Shown: piece after piece, positions 5,236 to 12,328 of the stretch
How positions within the stretch are numbered: position 1 is the stretch's first letter
Layout of the letters: every line of letters begins with the position of its first letter
Made by a program: the position numbers and the translations under genes
Assembly (NCBI GenBank): GCA_049680295.1
Contig: JBAUHN010000492.1
Span: 1 to 12,817, forward strand
Direction: 5' to 3'
DNA from: JBAUHN01 sp049680295
Lineage (GTDB): Bacteria; Pseudomonadota; Alphaproteobacteria; Rhodobacterales; Rhodobacteraceae
DNA: 12,817 nt
The notes under the pieces: model-generated
Told to the model about the DNA's origin: nothing
What the model saw: only the letters and a program-made list of their open reading frames with translations
The model's database searches: none

Positions 5236-6596
5236 TGAGGTGCCTCAAATTCTAGTGTTTCAAGATGTGTCGCCAACCACCGCGCTGTCCGCAACAACCG
5301 CGCGTCATCGCCGCGGCGCCCAACAAGTTGTAGGCCCATCGGTAAGCCGTTTTCAGCCGTAAATACCGGCAAGGTTACAGTAGGTACGCCGCCAAGCGTC
5401 CAGAGCCCGTTGAAAATAGCGCTCCCCGTGTCTTCTAGCCCGTATAGCGCCGGACCTAGGGCTGCCGGACACAGGATTGCGTCGCAACGAGCAAACACCG
5501 CCTCAAGACCAGCATTCATAACCTCGCGCCAATCTAGCGCTGCTATATAATCGCGGGCTTGCACGGATTTCCCCTCGTCGATCGCGGCCCTCAGCTTATC
5601 AGACATCAGGTCACGTCCACGACGCTCTAATCCAAAGTAGCACTTTGCCATTTCAGCAAAGTTAATGCGCTGGCGCACCGCAGCAATATCTTCGAAGTTG
5701 GGCAAGGCCACCTCGAAGCATTGTTCACCTAGTAGGGCCGCCAATTCCTCGATCGCGGCAATCATTTGAGGGTCAGCTTGTTCCCACCCTGGCAACTTGG
5801 CATAAGCAAAGACGGGAGTCACCGGTGCCCGAGACTGCGCCACGGACAACATCCGCGGCATTGGCACGGGTTGGGTCGCGGTATCCTTTGGATCGTACCC
5901 GGCAAGTACCTCGGCCAGCAGCGCACAATCTTCGATGCTACGTGCAAAAACGCCGACAGTATCCAGAAACGGCGACTGTGGCAAAATACCTGTTCGGGGG
6001 ATTAACCCGAAACTAGGCTTCATGCCCACGATCCCGCAGAATGAAGCTGGGCGTATCACCGACCCACCAGTCTGCGTGCCGACCGACAGAGGTACCATCC
6101 CGGCGGAAACGGCAGCCGCCGAGCCCTGCGATGATCCTCCAGGCGTATGGGCAGTGTTATGCGGATTACGGGTCTTTCCTGGATGTATGAAGGCGCATTC
6201 AGTCGTCACCGTCTTCCCAAGGATGATAGCGCCGGCCGCGCGTAAACGCGCCACGATCCAGGCATCTTCGGCTGGTACCCTACCCAAGTCGATGGATGTT
6301 CCATTTTCGGTCGGGATCCCCCTAGTGTCGATGATATCCTTCAGACCGATGGGCAATCCATGTAGCGGCCCTAAAGGACGGCCCGTCTGACGCCACTGAT
6401 CAAGATGCCGCGCCTGTTGAACCGCATGATCACCATCAACCCAAGCCCATGCGCCAACCGTTGGTTCCAATTCGGCGATCCGATTAAGACAGGCCTCGAC
6501 TAAATCAACAGCCTTCAGCGCACCCGAGGCGAGTCGGCCTCGTAAGTCGACCGCCGAAAGGCCGAGGATCGACTGGAACTTATCGCTGCGGGCCAT
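5232..6596 (-). CDS. Amidase, amidase-signature family
   Basis: A 454-residue cytosolic hydrolase converting a carboxamide to carboxylate and ammonia. The Ser-cisSer-Lys triad is visible: K86 in L-P-I-G-L-K-D, cis-S155 in T-P-G-G-S-S-Q-G-S, and nucleophile S179 in G-T-Q-T-G-G-S-V. The spacings of 69 and 24 residues match the classic family enzymes. The region SVIRPASFCGIVGMKPSFG after the nucleophile is typical. Two starts are possible: ATG 6596, chosen because it leaves MARSDKF, and ATG 6605. Neither has a clear ribosome site. The gene overlaps the end of dctM by 17 bases, so translation is probably coupled. Placed after a TRAP transporter, it may process the imported solute or a derivative; it could also finish nitrile degradation begun by the nitrile hydratase. 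Substrate unknown; related family members act on amides, ureido compounds or aminoacyl-tRNA. Confidence 0.92.
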   Translation of the reverse strand: MARSDKFQSILGLSAVDLRGRLASGALKAVDLVEACLNRIAELEPTVGAWAWVDGDHAVQQARHLDQWRQTGRPLGPLHGLPIGLKDIIDTRGIPTENGTSIDLGRVPAEDAWIVARLRAAGAIILGKTVTTECAFIHPGKTRNPHNTAHTPGGSSQGSAAAVSAGMVPLSVGTQTGGSVIRPASFCGIVGMKPSFGLIPRTGILPQSPFLDTVGVFARSIEDCALLAEVLAGYDPKDTATQPVPMPRMLSVAQSRAPVTPVFAYAKLPGWEQADPQMIAAIEELAALLGEQCFEVALPNFEDIAAVRQRINFAEMAKCYFGLERRGRDLMSDKLRAAIDEGKSVQARDYIAALDWREVMNAGLEAVFARCDAILCPAALGPALYGLEDTGSAIFNGLWTLGGVPTVTLPVFTAENGLPMGLQLVGRRGDDARLLRTARWLATHLETLEFEAPQ

Positions 6597-8004
6597 AGAA
6601 AGCATCTGGCAGGCTAAACACGATCTGCGGGAAGTTATACATCAGGACCATCGCGATCAGGACCATACCGCAATAAGGCAGAACACCAGCGAAAATCTCG
6701 GTGAGCTTGATATTAGGTGGCGCGATCCCTTTCAGATAATATGCGCTCATAGCCATTGGTGGCGTCAAGAAGCTGGTTTGTAGGTTTAGTGCGACAAGCA
6801 CCCCAAAGAACAGTGGATCGATCTCGAACAGCGGCAAAAGTGGCAGAAAGATTGGCACGAAGATGATGATGATCTCAGACCATTCCAGCGGCCAGCCGAG
6901 TAGAAAGATGATCAACTGTGCGATAATTAGGAACTGAATCGGGGTGAGATCGAGCGACTTGACGAATTCCGCAATCACGTGCTCGCCGCCAAGATAGCTG
7001 AACACGGCAGAGAATGTGTAAGAGCCGACGAAAAGCCAGCAAACCATCGCCGTGGTTCGCACTGTCAAATAGACGCTTTCACGCAACCGGTCGAACGACA
7101 TGGCGCGGTAAGCAATAGCCAGAACTATTCCACCCAAGGCGCCTATCGACGCAGCCTCGGTCGGGGTCGCCAAACCAAACAGGATCGAGCCCAACACCGA
7201 CAGGATCAAGACGGCTAGCGGTAAGAAGCTTGTCGCCAGCATCCAAAGCATTCTGCCAAACGGCACCGCAGGCAGATCCTCCTTGGTGGGTCTTGGAGCA
7301 AGCGAGGGCTGCACGATTGCACGGACCACAATATAAGAAAGATAAAGACCGACCAGTACCAGTCCAGGATAGAGCGCCGCTGCGTACAGTCGCACGATCG
7401 AGACACCGGATGATGCAGCATAGACGATCAACATGATCGAAGGCGGGATCAAGATTCCTAGCGTACCGCCGGCGCATATGATGCCCGCAGCAAAGCTGTG
7501 ATCATAGCGCATTTTCAGCATCTGCGGCAGCGCTAGTAGACCCATCAGTGTCACGACAGCACCGACGATACCTGTCGCTGTCGCGAATAGGGCGCAGGTG
7601 ATCAGTGCGGCGACACCCAAAGAACCAGGAACAATGCGTGTTGCTACTGCGAGCGTACTGAAGAGTTTATCTACAATATTCGCACGCTCAACGATATAGC
7701 CCATGAAAAGGAACAGCGGTATAGCCGTTAGCACCTCGTTAGAGATGACCGTAAAGGTCTGGTTCACGAAGAGGTCGAATATTCGGTTATTATAAAATCC
7801 CTCAATCCAAAGCCGTGTCGAATCCCACCAGCTTGCATCTTCTCCTAATCGGTTGAATGCACGCCACATGCGCGAAGCGTCAAAGTAGGCATAATACCCA
7901 AACCCAATCCCGATCGCCATGAGCGTGAACGCGATGGGAAAACCCAAAAATACACAGAAGATAAAGATGCCGAGCATCATTAAGGCGATCTGAGGATCGG
8001 TCAC
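6580..8004 (-). CDS. dctM: TRAP transporter large permease DctM
   Basis: A 474-residue inner-membrane protein with about a dozen hydrophobic helices, the ion-coupled translocation subunit of a TRAP transporter. Family marks are F-L-G-F-P-I-A-F-T-L near residue 20, E-V-L-T-A-I-P-L-F-L-F-M-G near 90-102, the G-T-L-G-I-L-I-P-P-S-I signature near 182-192, and a second half-repeat with FLGWPLEWSEI. An extended polar loop at roughly residues 42-80 (with SWWDSTRLWIEGF) makes it longer than small DctM proteins and fits the group that pairs with DctP/TakP-like proteins. The start is GTG at 8004, with GGAG at 8013-8016 eight bases upstream. It lies 46 bases after dctQ and overlaps the amidase by 17 bases. 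Confidence 0.95.
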   Translation of the reverse strand: MTDPQIALMMLGIFIFCVFLGFPIAFTLMAIGIGFGYYAYFDASRMWRAFNRLGEDASWWDSTRLWIEGFYNNRIFDLFVNQTFTVISNEVLTAIPLFLFMGYIVERANIVDKLFSTLAVATRIVPGSLGVAALITCALFATATGIVGAVVTLMGLLALPQMLKMRYDHSFAAGIICAGGTLGILIPPSIMLIVYAASSGVSIVRLYAAALYPGLVLVGLYLSYIVVRAIVQPSLAPRPTKEDLPAVPFGRMLWMLATSFLPLAVLILSVLGSILFGLATPTEAASIGALGGIVLAIAYRAMSFDRLRESVYLTVRTTAMVCWLFVGSYTFSAVFSYLGGEHVIAEFVKSLDLTPIQFLIIAQLIIFLLGWPLEWSEIIIIFVPIFLPLLPLFEIDPLFFGVLVALNLQTSFLTPPMAMSAYYLKGIAPPNIKLTEIFAGVLPYCGMVLIAMVLMYNFPQIVFSLPDAFYGPQR

Positions 8005-8050
8005 AGTGTCAACTCCACATCTGTAAAATTAGGTAGGCAGGCCTTGCGGA

Positions 8051-8638
8051 TTAGGCGGGATCGTTTGTTTGCCCTGCCGTTGCGGCTTGCTTCATCAGCA
8101 ACGTCTCCGTCTCTTCAACATCGGACGCAACCGGAGGCCAATGTCCTTCACGGATGCAAATGATGCAGCGAAACACTTGGGCGATGCCTTGGACCAGCAA
8201 CAAGATGCCCGCCGCTACAATAACAGTCTTGAACTGATAGATAGGGATCCCTGCTGGGCTGTTCACCGATACCTCAGCATAACCCCATGAGCGGCTTGCA
8301 TACTTCCAACCAGTGAATACCAGTGCAAGAATGCCAGGGAAGAAGAACAGAATGTATAAAACCAGATCTAACTTCGCCTGCGTGCGATCAGACCATAGGC
8401 GGTATAGAAAGTCGCCACGCACATGACCGCCGCGCGACAATGTATAAGCCCCGCCCATCATAAACAGCGTTCCATACATTATGAAACTGATGTCTAGCGC
8501 CCAAGGTGTGGGGCTGTTGAACAGATAACGGACCATAACCTCATAGCTCATCCCGAAAGTCATGAGGATGATCAACCACCCGAAGGCTTTGCCGAACCAT
8601 GCTGATAGACTGTCGGCGAACCCAATATATCGGCGCAT
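8051..8638 (-). CDS. dctQ: TRAP transporter small permease DctQ
   Basis: A 195-residue inner-membrane protein with four predicted helices (about residues 17-36, 48-66, 90-110 and 132-152). It carries the family motif E-V-M-V-R-Y-L-F-N-x-P-T-P-W at residues 33-46 and GGAYTLSRGGHVRGDFLYR at about 62-80. It forms the membrane complex with DctM. The C-terminal tail after residue 155 is unusually long and acidic for this family. The start ATG at 8638 has GGAG at 8648-8651. It is separated from dctP by the hairpin at 8677-8699. Confidence 0.93.
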   Translation of the reverse strand: MRRYIGFADSLSAWFGKAFGWLIILMTFGMSYEVMVRYLFNSPTPWALDISFIMYGTLFMMGGAYTLSRGGHVRGDFLYRLWSDRTQAKLDLVLYILFFFPGILALVFTGWKYASRSWGYAEVSVNSPAGIPIYQFKTVIVAAGILLLVQGIAQVFRCIICIREGHWPPVASDVEETETLLMKQAATAGQTNDPA

Positions 8639-8670
8639 CGCGCAAACTCCGTGTGGGACGCATCATAGGC

Positions 8671-8699
8671 AAAATAAGGCGCGGAACATGTCCGCGCCT
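8671..8699 (-). terminator. Intrinsic terminator / attenuator between dctP and dctQ
   Basis: AGGCGCGGA at 8677-8685 pairs perfectly with TCCGCGCCT at 8691-8699 around a 5-base loop. Read on the minus strand, the stem is followed by TATTTTG. It stands 13 bases past the dctP stop and before dctQ. Partial termination here would give more binding protein than permease, as is common in binding-protein-dependent transporters. Confidence 0.7.
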
Positions 8700-8711
8700 C
8701 AAAGAAGCTGA

Positions 8712-9851
8712 TTAGAGTTTCAGCTTGCCTGGGAAATAATGGTCGAAGGCCAGACCAAGATCAGGAGCGTTCATAAGCTCGTAATATGCAACTTGCTCGG
8801 CCCAAGCACGCTGGCTATCCATGACCTTCTTGTTGAAAGGGTCAGTTTCCAGCTCTGCAATCAGAGTATCCCATGCAGCCAGCTGACCTGCCAGGATGTC
8901 TTTGGAGGTGCGATGCACAACCACACCAGCATCGGTTTGAAGCTCTGCCAAGTCTTTGGAATATTCACGCATCGCCAGAGCAGTATTTGATGTGGCCGAG
9001 GCTTCGACTGCATGTTTCAGGATAGCCTGCAGGTCTTCTGGCAGGTCTTCCATGAAGTCGCGATTGAACAGGAACTCAAATGATTCAGACGCCTGATGAT
9101 AGGAAGATAGGTAATAATTCTTGGCGACATCCTGCGCACCGAAACGTCGGTCAGAAGACGGGTTATTAAATTCAAACGCATCGATCACACCACGTTCCAT
9201 CGCGGGGACGATTTCACCACCGGGAAGCTGCGCCACTGACATGCCCATGCTTTGCAGTAGATCAGCCGCCAAACCCACGGTGCGGTATTTGAAGCCCTGC
9301 AGGTCAGCCACAGTGTTCACTTCGGACTTGAACCAACCAAAAGGCTGCGCAGGCATCGGCATGCCCATCATGCCGATCACATTAAGGCCAAGAATGTCTT
9401 GAGTCAGTTCACGGTACAGTTCCGCACCACCGCCCTGATAGAACCATGCCTGCATGGTTGTTGCTGAGCCGCCAAAAACCGGACCAGTTCCGAAGAACGA
9501 CGCAGCTTTGGATTTGCCGTACCAGTAGACCGGTACTGTATGCGCAGCGTCAATTACACCATCATGAACAGCGTCCATAACTTGAAATGCACCGACAACG
9601 GCACCAGCGGGCAGCAGGTCGATGGTTAGACGACCACCCGACATTGCCTCAACGCGGTCGGTATATTCGCGCGCCATATCCATCCAAATATCAGAAGCCG
9701 GCCACGACGTCTGCATCTTCATAACGATCGGCGCCTGTGCCAAAACGGCTGGTGCTGCCAGTGCGGTTGCCGCGGCGGCAGACCCGCCAAGCGCACCTTT
9801 GCGCAAGAAAGAGCGGCGCGAGAGCCGCGCTGCATCACTTGTATTAGTCAT
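8712..9851 (-). CDS. dctP: TRAP transporter substrate-binding protein, DctP/TakP-like, Tat-exported
   Basis: A 379-residue periplasmic receptor. A twin-arginine signal S-R-R-S-F-L-R-K at residues 11-18 leads an Ala-rich hydrophobic stretch, with cleavage probably near residue 40. The mature part fits the TakP branch, known for binding 2-oxo acids with sodium: W-Y-G-K-S-K-A at 110-116, then Q169 and R190 aligned by eye with the TakP ligand glutamine and carboxylate-binding arginine. R190 lies in F-K-Y-R-T-V-G. The TakP Glu-Trp pair appears as E227-F228, so the aromatic is changed. Ligand is therefore probably a monocarboxylate, not certainly a 2-oxo acid. GGGAGGA at 9857-9863 stands 5 bases before the ATG. 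It is preceded by the repeat-rich control region at 9923-9976 and followed by a terminator-like hairpin. Confidence 0.93.
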   Translation of the reverse strand: MTNTSDAARLSRRSFLRKGALGGSAAAATALAAPAVLAQAPIVMKMQTSWPASDIWMDMAREYTDRVEAMSGGRLTIDLLPAGAVVGAFQVMDAVHDGVIDAAHTVPVYWYGKSKAASFFGTGPVFGGSATTMQAWFYQGGGAELYRELTQDILGLNVIGMMGMPMPAQPFGWFKSEVNTVADLQGFKYRTVGLAADLLQSMGMSVAQLPGGEIVPAMERGVIDAFEFNNPSSDRRFGAQDVAKNYYLSSYHQASESFEFLFNRDFMEDLPEDLQAILKHAVEASATSNTALAMREYSKDLAELQTDAGVVVHRTSKDILAGQLAAWDTLIAELETDPFNKKVMDSQRAWAEQVAYYELMNAPDLGLAFDHYFPGKLKL

Positions 9852-9922
9852 TAGTGTCCTCCCAGACGATATGGTCGCCTTCGCGGCGAGCTATCAAGGT
9901 GAGTTTTAGATTAGAAAACCCC

Positions 9923-9968
9923 AAATGCAAGTCTTGGTAAGAAAAAAATGCAAGTCTTGGTAAGAAAA
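9923..9968. repeat. Perfect 23-bp tandem duplication upstream of dctP
   Basis: Two identical adjacent 23-base units, 9923-9945 and 9946-9968, each containing GCAAGTCTTGGTAAG. Each carries one TGGTAAG half-site (9935-9941 and 9958-9964). It lies 72-117 bases upstream of the dctP ATG, in the 153-base gap after the 2-hydroxyacid dehydrogenase gene. Confidence 0.9.
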
Positions 9969-9976
9969 ACTTACCA
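9958..9976. promoter_or_regulatory. Candidate operator upstream of dctP (TGGTAAG-N5-CTTACCA)
   Basis: The second TGGTAAG half-site is followed after AAAAA by its inverse CTTACCA (9970-9976). The dyad contains a T-N11-A core (9961 to 9973), the LysR-type pattern, and also TGGT...ACCA ends seen in some GntR sites. With the tandem copy it makes three half-sites in the probable dctP control region. On the minus strand the dyad followed by a T-run could also act as a weak terminator of the upstream gene pair. Confidence 0.45.
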
Positions 9977-10004
9977 GATGCTCGATATTACAGTGCGGTT
10001 AGAT

Positions 10005-10967
10005 TCAGGCCACACGGTCAGTAGGGTCCTTGCCCGCAAAAAAAGCGTCGAGATTGTCCAAAGCCCTGAACCCCATCGCATCGCGTGTCTCTTCAGTAGC
10101 TGAACCGATATGTGGCAGCAGGAATACATTCGTCAACGAGGCCAGCGCAGGATTGCCTCCCGGTTCGGTCTGGAACACGTCCAGCCCTGCCGCGAAAAGC
10201 TTACCAGAGGTCAGAGCATCAACCAAAGCGGCCTCATCGATCAGCGTACCGCGCGCGGTATTCACCAAAACTGCTCGGTCTGGCAACATCCCGAGCGTGC
10301 GCTCGTTTATTACGCCTTTACTCTCTGGCGTACTTGGACAATGGAGGCTCAGCACGTCGGAAACTGCTAGCAGGCTTTCCAGCGTGTCGTGGAAGATCGC
10401 ATCCTTTTCCAGATGCGCCGGCAGACGACGGCGGTTGTGATAGTGAATCTCCATCCCGAAGCCGCGTGCCCGCTCTGCTGTTACCTGTCCCACGCGGCCC
10501 ATGCCCAGCACGCCAAAACGTTTGGCCGTCACCTGGCGGCCCACCATGAAAGCGGGCGACCAGAAATTCCACTGTCCCGACCTGACCAACGCGTCTCCTT
10601 CTGCACCGCGTCTTGCTGCGCCCAGCATGCACAGGATCGCGATTTCTGCAGTCGCGTCTGACAAAACATCTGGCGTATTGGTTACGACAACGCCCGCTGC
10701 CTTGGCTGCTGCCAAATCGACGTGATCCGTCCCGACTGAATGATTGGCGATTATCTTCAGACCAGTTCCAATGGCCGAGATCACATCGCCGCTGAAGTGC
10801 TCAGAATGGCAGGGCAGCACCGCATCCACCGCACGACAGGCAGTGATCAGCTCATCTTTGGTAAAGACCTTATCATCTGCGTTCAGCACCACATCATAAT
10901 CACGCGCAGCGCGCGCCTCTACCAAAGGACGCAGTTTACGTGCGATTAGCAGCTTCGGTTTGACCAT
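10005..10967 (-). CDS. D-2-hydroxyacid dehydrogenase (NAD(P)-dependent)
   Basis: A 320-residue cytosolic enzyme of the D-isomer-specific 2-hydroxyacid dehydrogenase family, close in style to glyoxylate/hydroxypyruvate reductases. Residues seen are the substrate loop N-H-S-V-G-T-D at 75-81, the Rossmann motif G-M-G-R-V-G at 155-160, N-T-A-R-G with R239, T-E-P with E268, and P-H-I-G-S with H286. The R-29-E-18-H spacing is the standard catalytic triad. After the Rossmann motif the position that sets cofactor choice is followed by H-N-R-R-R at about 177-181, basic residues that often favour NADP. Length is normal. AAGGA at 10976-10980 is 8 bases before the ATG. It follows the 3-hydroxyisobutyrate-dehydrogenase-like gene by 42 bases and precedes the dctP control region. 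It interconverts a 2-hydroxy acid and a 2-oxo acid; the substrate is not resolved. Confidence 0.92.
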   Translation of the reverse strand: MVKPKLLIARKLRPLVEARAARDYDVVLNADDKVFTKDELITACRAVDAVLPCHSEHFSGDVISAIGTGLKIIANHSVGTDHVDLAAAKAAGVVVTNTPDVLSDATAEIAILCMLGAARRGAEGDALVRSGQWNFWSPAFMVGRQVTAKRFGVLGMGRVGQVTAERARGFGMEIHYHNRRRLPAHLEKDAIFHDTLESLLAVSDVLSLHCPSTPESKGVINERTLGMLPDRAVLVNTARGTLIDEAALVDALTSGKLFAAGLDVFQTEPGGNPALASLTNVFLLPHIGSATEETRDAMGFRALDNLDAFFAGKDPTDRVA

Positions 10968-11009
10968 CGGTTCTGTCCTTGAGTTGTATGAAGACGGGAT
11001 CGAGACGCT

Positions 11010-11882
11010 TCAGCCCATATGACGCAGGCGTTTTATCAGAGATGAAGTGTCCCAACGCCCTCCACCCATTTTCTGAACGTCCTTATAGAACTGATCAACC
11101 AGCGCCGTGACGGGCAGGCTCGCGCCGTTTTCATCGGCGGCATCAAGACAGATGCCCAAGTCCTTGCGCATCCAGTCCACCGCAAAACCGAAACTGAATT
11201 CATCGGCAATCATGGTATTGTAGCGGTTAGACATCTGCCAGCTGCCTGCAGCACCCTGCGAAATAACCTCGACCACAGCTTCGCCGTCGAGGCCAGCTTT
11301 CTCGGCGAAATGCAGCGCCTCAGATAAGCCCTGCACCAAACCCGCGATGGCGATCTGGTTGCACATTTTGGTCATTTGCCCCGCGCCACTATCGCCGATG
11401 CGACGGCATATGCGGGCATAGGCGGCAATCACGGGTTCAACTGCGTCGTACTGCGACTGCACCCCACCACACATTATAGAGAGGACGCCGTTTTCTGCAC
11501 CTGCCTGTCCACCTGAAACGGGTGCATCTACGAAACCGAGGCTGAGGGCCTCCGCAGCTGCGTACATCTCACGCGTCACAGCCGCGGAAACTGTGGTGTG
11601 ATCGACGAAGATCGCGCCGGGTTTCATGCCAGTAAATGAACCATCCTCACCGATGCAGATGCTGCGTAGGTCCTCGTCATTACCCACACAGGCCATAACG
11701 AGATCGGCACTGGTTGCGGCTTCCCGCGGGGTCTGAGCCATCTTGCCACCGTGCTCGTTGACCCAAGCTTCGGCTTTGGCGGCTGTGCGGTTATAAACAG
11801 TAACCTCATATCCTTTGGCAGCGAGATGACCCGCCATCGGATAGCCCATCACGCCCAATCCGAGAAATGCCAGTTTAGTCAT
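11010..11882 (-). CDS. Beta-hydroxyacid dehydrogenase (3-hydroxyisobutyrate dehydrogenase / tartronate semialdehyde reductase family)
   Basis: A 290-residue cytosolic NAD(P)-dependent enzyme. G-L-G-V-M-G at residues 8-13 is the nucleotide-binding loop. D-A-P-V-S-G-G at 119-125 is the substrate-binding motif, and G-A-G-Q-M-T-K-M-C-N-Q places the catalytic Lys at K172 and Asn at N175. K240-D-L and the C-terminal K-M-G-G-G-x-W-D-x-S-S follow the family. Residue 31 is Asn followed by Arg, the N-R-T pattern usual for NADP-preferring members. Two consecutive ATG codons (11885 and 11882) follow GGGAGAGGGC; I prefer the second because of spacing, and the difference is one residue. A longer frame from 11954 is rejected because it starts inside a transposase scar. 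First gene of the cluster; its promoter is not evident. Confidence 0.9.
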   Translation of the reverse strand: MTKLAFLGLGVMGYPMAGHLAAKGYEVTVYNRTAAKAEAWVNEHGGKMAQTPREAATSADLVMACVGNDEDLRSICIGEDGSFTGMKPGAIFVDHTTVSAAVTREMYAAAEALSLGFVDAPVSGGQAGAENGVLSIMCGGVQSQYDAVEPVIAAYARICRRIGDSGAGQMTKMCNQIAIAGLVQGLSEALHFAEKAGLDGEAVVEVISQGAAGSWQMSNRYNTMIADEFSFGFAVDWMRKDLGICLDAADENGASLPVTALVDQFYKDVQKMGGGRWDTSSLIKRLRHMG

Positions 11883-12204
11883 CATGCCCTCTCCCTTGTA
11901 AGACCGTCGTTGGAACGGGTTGTGGCGGTCGAGCAGCCCGGTTGCAAGCGGCAAGTCCGCTGATCAAACGGCGTCGGGTTTTCCATGGTTCTTAGAAAAA
12001 GCACGGTTTCAGACGCTCCATTTGGGCATCCGTCAGCCGATAAGGTTGCTGAGCGATCAGGTTCTCTTGCAGAGCCTGAATCATGCCAAACGCATAAAAT
12101 CAATAGCTCTTGAGCCTAGCATCCCAGTCGATGCGCACACTCGACATTGAACTCATCAGAGCCGATTTGGACGATACTACTAAGGGTGTTTGGTGCAGTT
12201 CTCT
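11883..12204. other. Intergenic scar upstream of the metabolic cluster
   Basis: No intact gene. It contains the ribosome site of the dehydrogenase (minus strand, about 11887-11895), an IS5-type fragment at 11973-12042, and 160 bases with nothing recognisable before the recombination-site-like array. No convincing promoter for the minus-strand cluster was found. Confidence 0.5.
11973..12042 (-). pseudogene. IS5-type transposase remnant, N-terminal, frameshifted
   Basis: On the minus strand, codons from 12042 read Y-R-L-T-D-A-Q-M-E-R-L-K-P. After a one-base frameshift at about 11994-12000 they continue S-K-N-H-G-K-P. This matches the opening of IS5-family (IS427-like) transposases, LTDAQMxRLxPFFPKxHGKPR. 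The original frame meets TAA at 11992-11994. Only about 23 codons survive; the rest of the element is gone, replaced by the leader of the dehydrogenase gene. The match is short and made by memory of the family. Confidence 0.55.
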
Positions 12205-12319
12205 TGGTGTCAAAAACGGTCGTTTTTGAGCCTTTCCTTCCAGCGTGCGCGTTTTCTGGATTTCTGAGAGCTCAAAAACCCGGTGCAAAAACTTTTGCGT
12301 TTTGAACCGTTTTTGATAC
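12205..12319 (+). other. Recombination-site-like array (hix/res-like) in front of the recombinase
   Basis: Site A at 12210-12229 is a perfect dyad, TCAAAAACG-GT-CGTTTTTGA: two 9-base arms around a 2-base centre. This is the geometry of serine recombinase crossover sites and differs from the Hin consensus hix core only next to the centre. Further in, the half-site TCAAAAACC (12272-12280) and its inverse CGTTTTTGATA (12308-12318) flank a second dyad, GCAAAA-AC-TTTTGC (12285-12298). The whole array spans about 110 bases and ends ten bases before the recombinase ATG, as res sites often do upstream of resolvase genes. It may also serve for autoregulation. Confidence 0.6.
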
Positions 12320-12328
12320 CATATCAGC

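Noticed and set aside
9923..9968. Possible CRISPR array
   Set aside because: Only two units, directly abutting with no spacer; it is a simple tandem duplication.
11886..11954. Extended start of the 3-hydroxyisobutyrate-dehydrogenase-like protein at 11954
   Set aside because: The extra 23-24 residues do not belong to the family and come before the good ribosome site at about 11887-11895.
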